Source: Gaiellales bacterium (GTDB taxonomy: Bacteria; Actinomycetota; Thermoleophilia; RBG-16-64-13). Taken from it: a stretch of 64,000 nt of DNA. Location: positions 72,558 through 136,557 of the forward strand of contig JAAYAL010000025.1 of assembly GCA_012719395.1 (NCBI GenBank). Direction: 5' to 3'. Each line of letters opens with the position of its first letter. The first letter of the stretch is position 1. The position numbers were made by a program, and so were the translations under genes. Positions 47,351-56,987 of this stretch are shown here, piece by piece. The notes under the pieces are model-generated. The model was not told the DNA's origin. It ran no database searches and saw nothing but the letters and a program-made list of their open reading frames with translations.

Positions 47351-48999
47351 AGCCGGGGGCGGAGAGGTGTGTCGCTGGGACCATTGTGGACCCGGTGACG
47401 GGCGAGGTCTACGCCGGCGCCATCACGGTCAGCGGGGGGCGCATCGCGCGCATCGAGCGAAACGATGCGGTGCCCGGACCGGGCCCGCGACGCTTCATCC
47501 TGCCCGGCCTGGTGGATGCGCACGTGCATGTGGAGAGCTCCATGCTGACGCCCTCGCAGTTCGCGCGCATGGCCGTTCGCCACGGCACGGTGGCCACTGT
47601 CTCCGACCCGCACGAGATCGCCAACGCCTTGGGCCTGCCCGGTGTGGAGTACATGATCCGCAACGGCGCCGCCGCTCCCTTCACCTTTGCCTTCGGCGCT
47701 CCCTCCTGCGTCCCGGCCACTCCCTTCGAGACGGCGGGAGCCGAGCTGGGGCCGGGGGAGGTGGACGCGCTGCTGGCCCGCCCGGACATCCGCTACCTCA
47801 GCGAGATGATGAACTTCCCCGGCGTCCTGGCCGGTGATGCCGGGGTGATGGCCAAGCTGGCCTCCGCCCGCCGGTACGGCAAGCCGGTGGACGGGCACGC
47901 ACCGGGACTGCGTGGTGATGACCTGCAGCGCTACATCGATGCCGGCATCAGCACCGACCACGAGAGCCTGGACTACGAGGAGGCCCGGGAGAAGATCGAG
48001 CGGGGCATGAAGGTGCTCATCCGCGAAGGCTCGGCGGCACGGGAGTTCGATCTCCTGGCCGGCCTCATCGACGAGTTCCCGGAGCGCTGCATGCTGTGCA
48101 GCGATGATCTGCACCCCACCGACCTGGTGCGCGGCCACATCAACAGCCTCCTGCGCCGTGGGGTGGCGGCCGGGCTGGGGCTGACGAACCTGCTGCGCTG
48201 TGCCACGGTCAACCCGGTGCGCCACTACGGGCTGGAAGTGGGATTGCTCCAGCTGGGCGACCCGGCCGATATGGTGGTGGTGGCCGACCTGGAGGACTTC
48301 GACGCCGTGGAGACCTATGTGCGGGGGGAACTGGTGGCGGTGGACGGTGCCGCGCTGTGGCAGGCGGAGCCGGGCGAGGAGCCCAACATGTTCGCGGCGG
48401 CGCCGGTGAGGGAGGAGTCGTTCGCGGTGGGGGCACGGCCGGGGAAGATCAACGTCATGGAGGCGCTGGACGGCCAGCTGGTCACGCCCCGGCTGCAACT
48501 GACGCCCACCATCAGCGCCGACCTGGCCGTTGCGGACCCCAGCCGCGATCTGCTCAAGATCGCCGTGGTCAATCGCTACCGCCCGGCACCGCCGGCCGTG
48601 GGGTTCATTCGCAACTTCGGCCTGGCGACAGGGGCTATGGCCTCTTCAGTGGCGCACGACTCGCACAACATCGTGGCCGTGGGGGCTTCGGACGAAGCGC
48701 TGGCGCTGGCGATCAATCGGGTGAGAGAGAACCAGGGAGGTTTGGCGGTGGCGACGCCGGAGGGGGTGTATGAGCTGCCATTGCCGGTAGCAGGGCTGAT
48801 GAGCACTCAGGACGGCTGGGAGGTGGCCGAGGCCTACGACGCCGTGGAGCGCGCGGCCAAAGACCTGGGCTCCACACTCACCTCGCCCTTCATGACGCTG
48901 TCTTTCATGTCCCTCCTGGTCATCCCCAGCCTGAAGATGAGCGATGAAGGCCTGTTCGACGGGGACAGTTTCAGTCCTGTTGATCTCTTTGTGAGGTGA
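47347..48999 (+). CDS. ade: Adenine deaminase
   Basis: ILPGLVDAHVHVESSMLTPSQFARMAVRHGTVATVSDPHEIANALG, STDHESLDYEEAREK, HDSHNIVAVGASDEALALA. Confidence 0.95.
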   Translation: MKPGAERCVAGTIVDPVTGEVYAGAITVSGGRIARIERNDAVPGPGPRRFILPGLVDAHVHVESSMLTPSQFARMAVRHGTVATVSDPHEIANALGLPGVEYMIRNGAAAPFTFAFGAPSCVPATPFETAGAELGPGEVDALLARPDIRYLSEMMNFPGVLAGDAGVMAKLASARRYGKPVDGHAPGLRGDDLQRYIDAGISTDHESLDYEEAREKIERGMKVLIREGSAAREFDLLAGLIDEFPERCMLCSDDLHPTDLVRGHINSLLRRGVAAGLGLTNLLRCATVNPVRHYGLEVGLLQLGDPADMVVVADLEDFDAVETYVRGELVAVDGAALWQAEPGEEPNMFAAAPVREESFAVGARPGKINVMEALDGQLVTPRLQLTPTISADLAVADPSRDLLKIAVVNRYRPAPPAVGFIRNFGLATGAMASSVAHDSHNIVAVGASDEALALAINRVRENQGGLAVATPEGVYELPLPVAGLMSTQDGWEVAEAYDAVERAAKDLGSTLTSPFMTLSFMSLLVIPSLKMSDEGLFDGDSFSPVDLFVR

Positions 49000-49582
49000 A
49001 CTGAAGCTGAGCATGTCGTGCCAGCTCCACCGCTTTCCAGGCCGTGCGCCGGTTGCGCCGGCCCAGGAAGCGCATGGCTGCCCGCAGCGGGCTGCAGCGG
49101 CCGGGTGCCTCGTTGCCGGGCGGCGCGAAATACCCCGGGAAGCGGGCATCGGGGTGACCGGCATCGTCGATGGAAAGGCGCGTCATGAGCAGGAACCCCA
49201 CTCGCCGCACCATATCCTGAGACGACAGGCTCCAGGAGGGGGCAAGCCGGCGTCCCACCGGGGTCTTCTCCAAGAGCCTCGTGGCCAGGTAATCGGCCAG
49301 TTCCGTGGTATCGGCCTGGTCCACCCATTCCTGCGCTTGCTCTTCGCTCAGCGCCCGCGGGTCGGCCAGGGCAATCGCCAGCAGGCGCGTCTCGCGCAGG
49401 CCTCTCTCCCACAGGGCCACGGCCAGAGTGTGGTTCGGGCGCAGGTCGCGGGCCAAGTCCTCCAGGAAAGGGAGGTCAACTCCCAGGGCAGAGCCCGGGG
49501 GCGCGCCCAGGCGCTCGAGGGCCCCGGCCAGTAGAGGGTCGGCGTGTGCGCGCAGCGTGTCGATGATCTCCTCCGGGGACAT
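48971..49582 (-). CDS. DNA alkylation repair (AlkD-like) HEAT-repeat protein
   Basis: LARDLRPNHTLAVALWERGLRETRLLAIALADPRALSEEQAQEWVDQADTTELADYLATRLLEKT. Confidence 0.7.
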   Translation of the reverse strand: MSPEEIIDTLRAHADPLLAGALERLGAPPGSALGVDLPFLEDLARDLRPNHTLAVALWERGLRETRLLAIALADPRALSEEQAQEWVDQADTTELADYLATRLLEKTPVGRRLAPSWSLSSQDMVRRVGFLLMTRLSIDDAGHPDARFPGYFAPPGNEAPGRCSPLRAAMRFLGRRNRRTAWKAVELARHAQLQFTSQRDQQD

Positions 49583-49620
49583 ATACTCATAGTAGCAGTG
49601 GCCAGAGGGAGGGAGGGTTA

Positions 49621-50427
49621 GTGGATAACCGGCAGGGCTCGAGCAAGGGGACGCTCATCATGGGCGTGCTCTTGGTGGCGCTGGGGATTGTGTTCCTCGT
49701 TGCATCGCTTCTGGGAAACAATGTCGTGGGCACGTGGTGGCCGCTCTTTATTATCGTGGTGGGTCTCCTGTTCTTCGCGCCTCTCTTCCTCCGTGAGGCC
49801 TCGTGGGGGGCATTCGCCATCCCCGGCTCTGTGCTGACCATGACCGGTGTGGTGCTGCTGTTCCAGAACCTGTTTGATGCCTGGCAGACCTGGGCCTACG
49901 CCTGGGCGCTAATCGCCCCGTTCTCGGTGGGGGTGGGGTTGTACATCTTCGGGGCGCACGCCGCGCAGCCGGGGCTCAAGGATGCCGGAGGCGTGGTGAT
50001 GAAGGTGGGGCTGGTGCTCTTCCTGCTGTTCGGATTCTTCTTCGAGGGCCTGGTAGGGGTGAGCGGCAACCTGTCCCTGCGGATCGTGTGGCCCATCCTG
50101 CTGATCCTGCTGGGAGCCTGGATCATTCTGCGGCCCATGTTCCGGCGGGCATCGGGCGGGCCGCAGGCCGCGCCGGCGGGTCAACAGCCGGGCGGTTCCC
50201 CCGCCTCCGATCGACCGTGGCCCCCGGCCACGCCCTCTCTCGCGCTGCCGGCTGAGCCCATCATCCCTCCCGGTGTGCCCCAGGCCCCGCAGTCACCACC
50301 GCAACCGGCGCCGGCCGAACCGGCCCAGGTGGTGGAGCCGGCCCAGGTGGCCGAGGTGGTGGAGCCGCCGGTGGAGGGCGAGGCAGCGGTGGAGCCCCTG
50401 CCCGGGGCGTCCCCCAGAGAGGGGTGA
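49621..50427 (+). CDS. LiaF-like/DUF5668-type membrane protein with Pro-rich tail
   Basis: Repeated TM hairpins (LIMGVLLVALGIVFLVASLL; WPLFIIVVGLLFF; WPILLILLGAWIIL), Pro/Ala-rich C-terminus. Confidence 0.65.
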   Translation: MDNRQGSSKGTLIMGVLLVALGIVFLVASLLGNNVVGTWWPLFIIVVGLLFFAPLFLREASWGAFAIPGSVLTMTGVVLLFQNLFDAWQTWAYAWALIAPFSVGVGLYIFGAHAAQPGLKDAGGVVMKVGLVLFLLFGFFFEGLVGVSGNLSLRIVWPILLILLGAWIILRPMFRRASGGPQAAPAGQQPGGSPASDRPWPPATPSLALPAEPIIPPGVPQAPQSPPQPAPAEPAQVVEPAQVAEVVEPPVEGEAAVEPLPGASPREG

Positions 50428-51488
50428 CCATGGCCGAAGGTGGGGGCTATCGCTATCGCTCGCTGTTCTGGCCGGTGGTCCTCATCGGAGTGGGGGTGGT
50501 GTGGCTGCTGGCCAATCTCGGCGTGATCTCAGGTTTGAGTGTTGCGGCGCTGCTGCGCTTCTGGCCGCTGGTGCTGGTGTTCATAGGGCTGGACCTCCTG
50601 ATAGGGCACCGCGCCCTTTGGGTGGGCGGCGTGCTGGGCCTGCTGGCGGTGGCGGTGGCCGTGGTCCTCTACGTCGGGGCGGCGAACTGGGGATGGGGCA
50701 TCGGCGACGAGAGCATCAGCACCCATCGTTACACCGAAGCGGTCGGCAATGCTGCGTCGGCTGAGGTGAGACTCGACCTCTCCGCGGCGCCCTCCTACCT
50801 CACGGCCGCGGAGGATGCAGCCGTTCTGTTCGATGCCACCATCACCGACCGTGGCGAGCCCACCTACGAAGTGAGCGGTGGCTCGGAGAGGAGGGTGGGG
50901 CTGTCACTCGATCGCTCCGGTGGATGGTTCGACTGGTCACTGGGGGGTGACCTGCGCTGGGACGTGCGGCTGGGCAGGGGCGTGCCCCTGGCTCTGCGCA
51001 TGGACCGCGGCTCCGGGTCGGTGGAGGCGGATCTCCGCCGGGTGCAGCTGACCGCCCTCACCTGCGATGGTGGCTCAGGTTCTATGAAGCTCCTACTCGG
51101 AGGACAGGGCGGGACCGTGCTTCCCCTGCAGTTCGGTGGCGGCTCGGGTAGCACGGAGGTAGAGATAGCGGAGGGGACTGCGTTCGAGGCTGAGGTCAAC
51201 ATGGGTTCGGGCGGCTTCCGCATGACGCTGGGCCCGGACAGCATGGCCACCGTGCGCTGCAGCGGCGGAAGCGGCGGATTCCGCCTGGACGTGCCCGACG
51301 GCGCGGCGCTGCAGGTGGAAGTGCGGGACTCCGGCTCCGGCTCGGTCAGACTGCCCTCGGGCATGAGCGAGATCCGCCGCGGCGATGGCGACGAGGGCCT
51401 GTGGGAGACGCCGGGCTTCGCCGGGGCCGCCGACCGGGTGACGGTCATCGTGGAGAGCATGGGCTCCGGCAGCGTGCGGATACAGTAA
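50424..51488 (+). CDS. LiaI/LiaF-like TM protein with toast_rack-type beta domain
   Basis: FWPVVLIGVGVVWLLANLGVI..FWPLVLVFIGLDLLIG; repeated GSGS..GGSGS strands C-terminally. Confidence 0.7.
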   Translation: MTMAEGGGYRYRSLFWPVVLIGVGVVWLLANLGVISGLSVAALLRFWPLVLVFIGLDLLIGHRALWVGGVLGLLAVAVAVVLYVGAANWGWGIGDESISTHRYTEAVGNAASAEVRLDLSAAPSYLTAAEDAAVLFDATITDRGEPTYEVSGGSERRVGLSLDRSGGWFDWSLGGDLRWDVRLGRGVPLALRMDRGSGSVEADLRRVQLTALTCDGGSGSMKLLLGGQGGTVLPLQFGGGSGSTEVEIAEGTAFEAEVNMGSGGFRMTLGPDSMATVRCSGGSGGFRLDVPDGAALQVEVRDSGSGSVRLPSGMSEIRRGDGDEGLWETPGFAGAADRVTVIVESMGSGSVRIQ

Positions 51489-51500
51489 GGCGGGCGCGTA

Positions 51501-52565
51501 ATGGCGCAGGGACACCAGCATCCCCCTGCGGCGGGCGACCATCAGGCGGAGGCCCAAGCCGGGGGCGCGAGCCGGGCCCGCGAGCATGCCCACGAGCACG
51601 CCCGCCTGCCCGCGGACCCGGAGCCGCGCCTGCTCCTCAGCCTGGCGCTGAACGCCGTCATCCCCGTGATCCAGGTGGTGGCGGGACTCAGCGCCAACAG
51701 CCTGGGCCTGCTGTCGGACGCCGCACACAACGCCGGCGACTGCTTTGCTCTGGGCCTGAGCTGGGGGGCGGCCCGCGCCGCGCGGCGTCCGGCCACGCCG
51801 CGTCGCACCTTCGCCTACAAGAGGGTCGAGATCCTGGTGGCCCTCATCAACTCGGCGGCCCTGCTGGGTGTGTCGACCTTTGTGGCGGTGGAAGCCGTGC
51901 GCCGTCTGCTGGACCCGGAGCCGGTCAACGGGCTTCTCATCATGCTGGCGGCGGCCGGTGGTCTGCTGGTCAACGCCGCGGCTGCGCTGCTGCTGCGTGG
52001 TTTTCAGCGCAACCTCAATGTGCGGAGCGCCTTCCTGCACCTGGTGGCGGACGCCGTCACCTCGCTCAGCGTGGTGGTGGGCGGCGTGTTCGTCTACCTC
52101 TTCCGCTGGTACTGGGTGGACTCGGCCCTCTCCATCCTGCTGTCGCTGTGGATGGCGTGGCAGTCATGGAAGATCCTGCGCAGCTCGGTGAACGTGCTCA
52201 TGGAGGGGACGCCGGAGAGTCTCAGCCTGGTGCAGATCGATGAGGCCTTGCGCCGGGTGCCCGGCGTACGCGGCATCCATGACCTGCACGTGTGGGCCAT
52301 CGCCTCGGAGGACTTCGCGCTCTCCGCCCACGTGGAGATCGACGACGCCAAGGTCTCCGAGTTGGGCGAGTTTCTGACCGGTGTCAAGGACCTGCTGCGC
52401 GAGCGCTTCGAGATAGGGCATGCCACCCTGGAGGTGGAGTTGGCCGGAGGCACCTGCGCCGGCGCCGCCTGCGTGCTGGATCTGCGGGCATTGGCCCCGT
52501 CGCCGGGATCCCCCGCCGGCACCGGTTCGGCGGGTGCGCCTGAGGGGCCGGCGCAGCCCATCTGA
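51501..52565 (+). CDS. Cation diffusion facilitator (CzcD-like)
   Basis: GLLSDAAHNAGDCFALGLSWGA, TFAYKRVEILVALINSAALL, ALRRVPGVRGIHDLHVWAIASEDFALSAHVEI. Confidence 0.93.
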   Translation: MAQGHQHPPAAGDHQAEAQAGGASRAREHAHEHARLPADPEPRLLLSLALNAVIPVIQVVAGLSANSLGLLSDAAHNAGDCFALGLSWGAARAARRPATPRRTFAYKRVEILVALINSAALLGVSTFVAVEAVRRLLDPEPVNGLLIMLAAAGGLLVNAAAALLLRGFQRNLNVRSAFLHLVADAVTSLSVVVGGVFVYLFRWYWVDSALSILLSLWMAWQSWKILRSSVNVLMEGTPESLSLVQIDEALRRVPGVRGIHDLHVWAIASEDFALSAHVEIDDAKVSELGEFLTGVKDLLRERFEIGHATLEVELAGGTCAGAACVLDLRALAPSPGSPAGTGSAGAPEGPAQPI

Positions 52566-52675
52566 GGCGGCACCGGCTACAATCACTGCGCGATGTCCCA
52601 TTCTGATGCCGCATGCCGCCCGGCCGCCCTTGCACCTCAGGGGTGTGGCCGACGGCCCGGCGAGAGAGGAGTGAC

Positions 52676-54214
52676 GTGCTGCCGGATCTATGGGAGCTGG
52701 GACCTGCGGAGGTCATCAGCGTGGTGGGCGCCGGCGGCAAGAGCACGCTGCTGGAGAGCCTGGCGCGCGAGTACGAGCGGCGCGGTGGGCTGGTGCTCCT
52801 CACCACCACCACCAAGATGATGCCGCCCCGCCCCGGTGGGCGGCCACTGATCACCGGGGAGACGTTGGAGGCCGTGATGGCCGGCTTGGATCGGTTGCAG
52901 GAGGCCGGGGGGTTGGCTCCGGTCCCCGGCTCTGGGCATCTGCCGCCTGTCACGAACGCAACGGCGGCCACCGCGGATGGCGCCTCCTGCTCCGCCGCGC
53001 CGCCGCCGACCCTCTCTGCGGGCGCCCGGCTCAGCCCGGTGGTGGGGCGCAGCGTCCTGGCCAACGGTAAGCTTGACGGCCTCCCCCTGGAATGGATCGC
53101 CGCACTGCGGGACCGCGCGGAGGTGGCGGCCGTGGTGGTAGAGGCGGATGGCGCCGCCCGCCTGCCGCTCAAGGCGCCGGCGGAGTACGAGCCGGTGGTG
53201 CCGCCCTGCACCTCGGTGGTGGTGGCCATGTGCGGGTTGGAGGCCCAGCGTGCCTACCTGGAGCCCGACCAGGTGCATCGGGCGGAGTTGCTGGCGGAGT
53301 TGCTGGACCTGCCTCTGGGGGCGCCGGTGCCGCCGGAGCGACTCCCCGAGGCACTGGTGCTGGGCTATCAGGACGCGGTGCCCTCTTGGGCGCGCTTCCT
53401 GCTGCTGTTCAACAAGGCGGATCTCATCCCGCCGGACCCGGCGTTGGTGGAGGCGGCTCGAGAGGCGCCGGTGGAATCCTGGCTGGGCGCGGTGGGGGCG
53501 CGGCCGGTGCCGCTGCTGCAGTGCCTGCGGGCGCGCGACGCCGCGCCCGCCGTGGTGATCCTGGCCGCCGGCCGCGCCTCACGCATGGGCGGGCGTCCCA
53601 AGGTGCTCCTGTCGTGGGAGGGCCGCACCTTGGTGACCCGCGCGGTGGAAACTGCGGGCTCATTGCAGGCCTCCGGCCCCGTGATCGTGGTGATCGGGCA
53701 CGAGGCCGAGAGGGTGAAGGCTGAGCTGGACCGAGCCGGGGCGGCCGGAGGGTTCCCCCGCATACTGGTGGTGCGGAATCCCTGTCCGGAGGAGGGTATG
53801 GGCTCGTCGTTGCGTCGGGGGGCGCTGGCGGCCGGGCCACGAGACCTGGTGGTGATGCTGGCGGATCAGCCCTTGGTGACCACGGCCACGCTGGAGCGTT
53901 TGCTGGCCGCCTTCCGTGCCCACCCCACTGCGGCCGGGGCCGTGCTGGGCACCGGCAGCCCGCCTGGCGAGGGGGAGTCGGGCAAAGGCGCGCCGACGGC
54001 GACGGGTACGTGGGGGCCGCCACTCGTCATCCATCGCTCATTGGCTCCGCAGCTGGCGTGCTTGGCGGGTAGCGACGGGGGTGGCCGAGGACTGCTGAGC
54101 CGTTACGAGACCAGGTTACGCCGGGTGCCGGCAGTGGGCGGTGAAGCCTCTGATATCGATACCGAAGCCGATTGGACCGTCCTGGGCGTGGGGCTCCCCC
54201 CGGATGGAAGGTGA
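52676..54214 (+). CDS. YqeC (Se-dependent hydroxylase accessory) fused to MocA/MobA-like NTP transferase
   Basis: VISVVGAGGKSTLLESLAREYERRGGLVLLTTTTKMMPP..VVEADGAARLPLKAPAEYEPVVP.., then AVVILAAGRASRMGGRPKVLLSWEGRTLVTRAV; GTG 52676 after GAGAGAGGA. Confidence 0.88.
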   Translation: MLPDLWELGPAEVISVVGAGGKSTLLESLAREYERRGGLVLLTTTTKMMPPRPGGRPLITGETLEAVMAGLDRLQEAGGLAPVPGSGHLPPVTNATAATADGASCSAAPPPTLSAGARLSPVVGRSVLANGKLDGLPLEWIAALRDRAEVAAVVVEADGAARLPLKAPAEYEPVVPPCTSVVVAMCGLEAQRAYLEPDQVHRAELLAELLDLPLGAPVPPERLPEALVLGYQDAVPSWARFLLLFNKADLIPPDPALVEAAREAPVESWLGAVGARPVPLLQCLRARDAAPAVVILAAGRASRMGGRPKVLLSWEGRTLVTRAVETAGSLQASGPVIVVIGHEAERVKAELDRAGAAGGFPRILVVRNPCPEEGMGSSLRRGALAAGPRDLVVMLADQPLVTTATLERLLAAFRAHPTAAGAVLGTGSPPGEGESGKGAPTATGTWGPPLVIHRSLAPQLACLAGSDGGGRGLLSRYETRLRRVPAVGGEASDIDTEADWTVLGVGLPPDGR

Positions 54215-54316
54215 GCGTTCCCCACGCGGAATGAAGGACGGGCGTGGCACGCGCGGGCCAAAGCTGTTATGCTGGCGCGCCATGTTGGTGGAGGTAACGT
54301 CAAAGGCAGCGGCCCG

Positions 54317-54727
54317 GTGAGTGTTCGGCAGCTTTCGCTCTTTGTGGAGAACAAAGCAGGGCGTATCGCCCAGATTGCCGGTGTGCTCGCCGCAAGGAAG
54401 ATCAACATCTTCGGCTTCTGCCTGGCTGACACCGGTGACTACGGCATCGTGAGACTGGTGGTGGACAAGCCGGAGAGCGCCGGCGGCGCGCTGCGCGGTG
54501 AAGGTTTCACCGTCACGGAGAACGCGGTAATCTGTGTGTCGCTGCCTGACCAGCCCGGTGCGCTGGCCACGTTGGCAGCCGTGGTGGCCGGTGCCGGCTG
54601 TAGTATTGACTACCTCTATTGGGGCGCTCGGGAGTCTGTCATCTTCATGGCCGACGACGTCCCCAACCTGGAACGCACGCTTACGGAAAAGGGGCTTTCA
54701 TGCTTGGTAGATGCCGATATTGCCTGA
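54317..54727 (+). CDS. Tandem ACT-domain protein
   Basis: RQLSLFVENKAGRIAQIAGVLAARKINIFGFCLADTGDYGIVRLVVD; VSLPDQPGALATLAAVVAGAGCSIDYLYW. Confidence 0.88.
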   Translation: MSVRQLSLFVENKAGRIAQIAGVLAARKINIFGFCLADTGDYGIVRLVVDKPESAGGALRGEGFTVTENAVICVSLPDQPGALATLAAVVAGAGCSIDYLYWGARESVIFMADDVPNLERTLTEKGLSCLVDADIA

Positions 54728-54797
54728 GCTGAAAGGGCCATCTGTCCGTTAGCGTGAGCCGGCTCCAACCGGCCTTAACAGTTCCAGGAGAGCACAG

Positions 54798-56042
54798 ATG
54801 CATAAGATCCTTGTCGCGGCCGTTGCCGCTTGTTTGGTTGTGGTCGTACTCTTTTCCGGCTGTGGCGGCACCACCACCGGTTCCTCCGAAGCCTCCGCCG
54901 GCACCGACGCTACCACTGCGCCCGCAGGCACCGCGGCTGCGGATTCCCAGGGCGGCCAGCTCACGGGAGACCCCATCGTCATAGGCGCCGTGGTCTCTAC
55001 CACCGGCCCCAACGCGCCTCTGGGCGAGCCGGAACGCATGGCGCTGGAGTTGTTTGAGAAGCAGATCAATGCCGCCGGCGGCGTGCTGGGGCGTCCCTTG
55101 GATGTTGTGGTTCTCGACGACCAGAGCAATGCCAAAGAAGCGGTGACTGCCACTCAGCGCTTGTTGCAGCAGGAGAAGGCCGTGGCCGTCATCGGCGCCA
55201 GCGGCTCGGCCTCCACGCTGGCCATGAAGGCCATCACCGCGCAGGCCGGCATCCCGCAGATCGCCATGGCGGCCTCCAACAACATTACCAGCGAGCCGCC
55301 CAGCGACTGGATCTGGCGCGTGGCTCCCAAGGACGACCTTGCCGTGGAGCGTGCCGTGTCCCACGTGGCGGAGGGGCTGCGGGTGACCAAGATCGCCGTG
55401 CTGTACGACGAGAACGCCTTCGGCTCCTCGGGTCTGGCGCAGATTGAGAAGGTGAAGGACCGGTACGGGATTGAGGTGGTGGCCAAGGAGTCCTACAAGA
55501 CGGACGAGACCGACCTCACCGCCCAACTGACCAAGCTCAAGGGCTCCAATCCCGAAGCGCTCATAGTGTGGGGCACAAATCCCGGCCCTGCCGTTGCCGC
55601 CAAGAACCTGAAGCAACTGGCCTGGGACATCCCCTACGTGGGTAGCCACGGCATCGCCAACGCCAAGTTCATCGAACTGGCGGGGGAGGCGGCCGAGGGC
55701 GTGACCTTCCCCACCACCAAGATCCTCTTCCCGGAGTCCATCACTGATCCGGAGCAGAAGGCTCTCATTGAGAAGCTCATCACCGACTACACGGCGGAGT
55801 TCGGCCAGGCGCCCAATCACTTCTCCTCGCACGGCTGGGACGGCATCGCCGTGCTGGTGGCGGCCATTGAGCAGGCCAAAAGCACGGAGCCGGCCGCCCT
55901 GCAGGCTGCGCTCAACGGCCTGACGGATTTTACCGGCGCCGACGGCATCTTCACCTACACCGCCACTGACCACGATGGTCTGAAGGTGGACGATCTGATC
56001 ATGGTCAGGGTCGAAGGCGGCAAGTGGGCGCTGGCCCAATAA
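54798..56042 (+). CDS. livK: Branched-chain amino-acid-type ABC transporter substrate-binding protein
   Basis: Lipoprotein signal LVVVVLFSGCGG; DPIVIGAVVSTTGPNAPLGEPERMALELFEKQINAAGGVLG; followed by livHMGF. Confidence 0.93.
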   Translation: MHKILVAAVAACLVVVVLFSGCGGTTTGSSEASAGTDATTAPAGTAAADSQGGQLTGDPIVIGAVVSTTGPNAPLGEPERMALELFEKQINAAGGVLGRPLDVVVLDDQSNAKEAVTATQRLLQQEKAVAVIGASGSASTLAMKAITAQAGIPQIAMAASNNITSEPPSDWIWRVAPKDDLAVERAVSHVAEGLRVTKIAVLYDENAFGSSGLAQIEKVKDRYGIEVVAKESYKTDETDLTAQLTKLKGSNPEALIVWGTNPGPAVAAKNLKQLAWDIPYVGSHGIANAKFIELAGEAAEGVTFPTTKILFPESITDPEQKALIEKLITDYTAEFGQAPNHFSSHGWDGIAVLVAAIEQAKSTEPAALQAALNGLTDFTGADGIFTYTATDHDGLKVDDLIMVRVEGGKWALAQ

Positions 56043-56058
56043 GAAGGTTGGGGGGAAG

Positions 56059-56086
56059 GCGGCGGCTCGTGGGGGGGCCGCCGCCC
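56059..56086 (+). other. Intercistronic hairpin between livK and livH
   Basis: GGCGGCGGC-(10 nt)-GCCGCCGCC 9-bp perfect stem, no T-tract. Confidence 0.6.
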
Positions 56087-56108
56087 CATCTCTCCGGGGC
56101 TCTCAACC

Positions 56109-56987
56109 ATGACCTTTGAGCAGCTACTGCAGTACATCTTCAGCGGCCTCACCAGCGGCAGCATCTATGCGCTGACGGCTCTGGGCTTCACCCTCATCTA
56201 CAACGCCACCGGGCTCATCAACTTTGCCCAGGGCGAGCTGGTGATGCTGGGCGGGTTGAGCGCCGTGGGCCTGTATCAGGCCGGGTTGCCCCTGCCGGTG
56301 GCTTTTCTGGGTTCGCTCACCATTGTGTTGATCGTCACCGTGCTGTTCCAGCAACTGGCCATCCGACCTCTCCTTTCCCGCGGCGTGCTGGCGCAGGTCA
56401 TCGCCACCGTGGGGGCCTCGCTGGCACTGCGCACGGCAGCCATGATGATCTTCGGGCGGGAGGCGCTGCCCCTGCCGGCCTTCTCCGGAGACACGCCCAT
56501 CCGTATCTTTGGTGCCAGCCTCAACCCGCAGACGTTGTGGGTGGTGGGCAGCACGTTGCTCATCGTGCTGGCGCTGCAGCTCTTCTACCGGCGCACGCTC
56601 ACGGGGAAGGCCGTTCGGGCCTGCGCCGTCAATCCGTTGGCCGCCCGCCTCATGGGCGTCTCCTACTCCAACGTGGTATTGCTCAGCTTCGCCGTGAGCG
56701 GCGCTATCTCAGCGGCGGCGGGTGTGATGATCACGCCTATCAGCTTCATGACCTACTCCTCAGGGGCGCTGTTGGGGCTCAAAGGCTTCGCCGCCGCCGC
56801 GCTCGGGGGGCTGGGCAATCCTGTGGGGGCGGTGGTGGGAGGCGTGGCCTTGGGCATACTGGAGGGCCTGGGTGTGGGGCTGGTGTCCTCCGGCTACAAG
56901 GACGCCATCGCTTTTGTCATCCTGCTGTTGGTGCTGTTCCTGCGACCGCAGGGCATCTTCGGTGGGAAGGCGGTGGAGCAGGAATGA
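56109..56987 (+). CDS. livH: LivH-type ABC permease
   Basis: SGLTSGSIYALTALGFTLIYNATGLINFAQGELVMLGG. Confidence 0.93.
   Translation: MTFEQLLQYIFSGLTSGSIYALTALGFTLIYNATGLINFAQGELVMLGGLSAVGLYQAGLPLPVAFLGSLTIVLIVTVLFQQLAIRPLLSRGVLAQVIATVGASLALRTAAMMIFGREALPLPAFSGDTPIRIFGASLNPQTLWVVGSTLLIVLALQLFYRRTLTGKAVRACAVNPLAARLMGVSYSNVVLLSFAVSGAISAAAGVMITPISFMTYSSGALLGLKGFAAAALGGLGNPVGAVVGGVALGILEGLGVGLVSSGYKDAIAFVILLLVLFLRPQGIFGGKAVEQE

Noticed and set aside
54754-54775. GCCGG-ctccaa-CCGGC hairpin before livK as a terminator
   Set aside because: Only a 5-bp stem without a U-tract.
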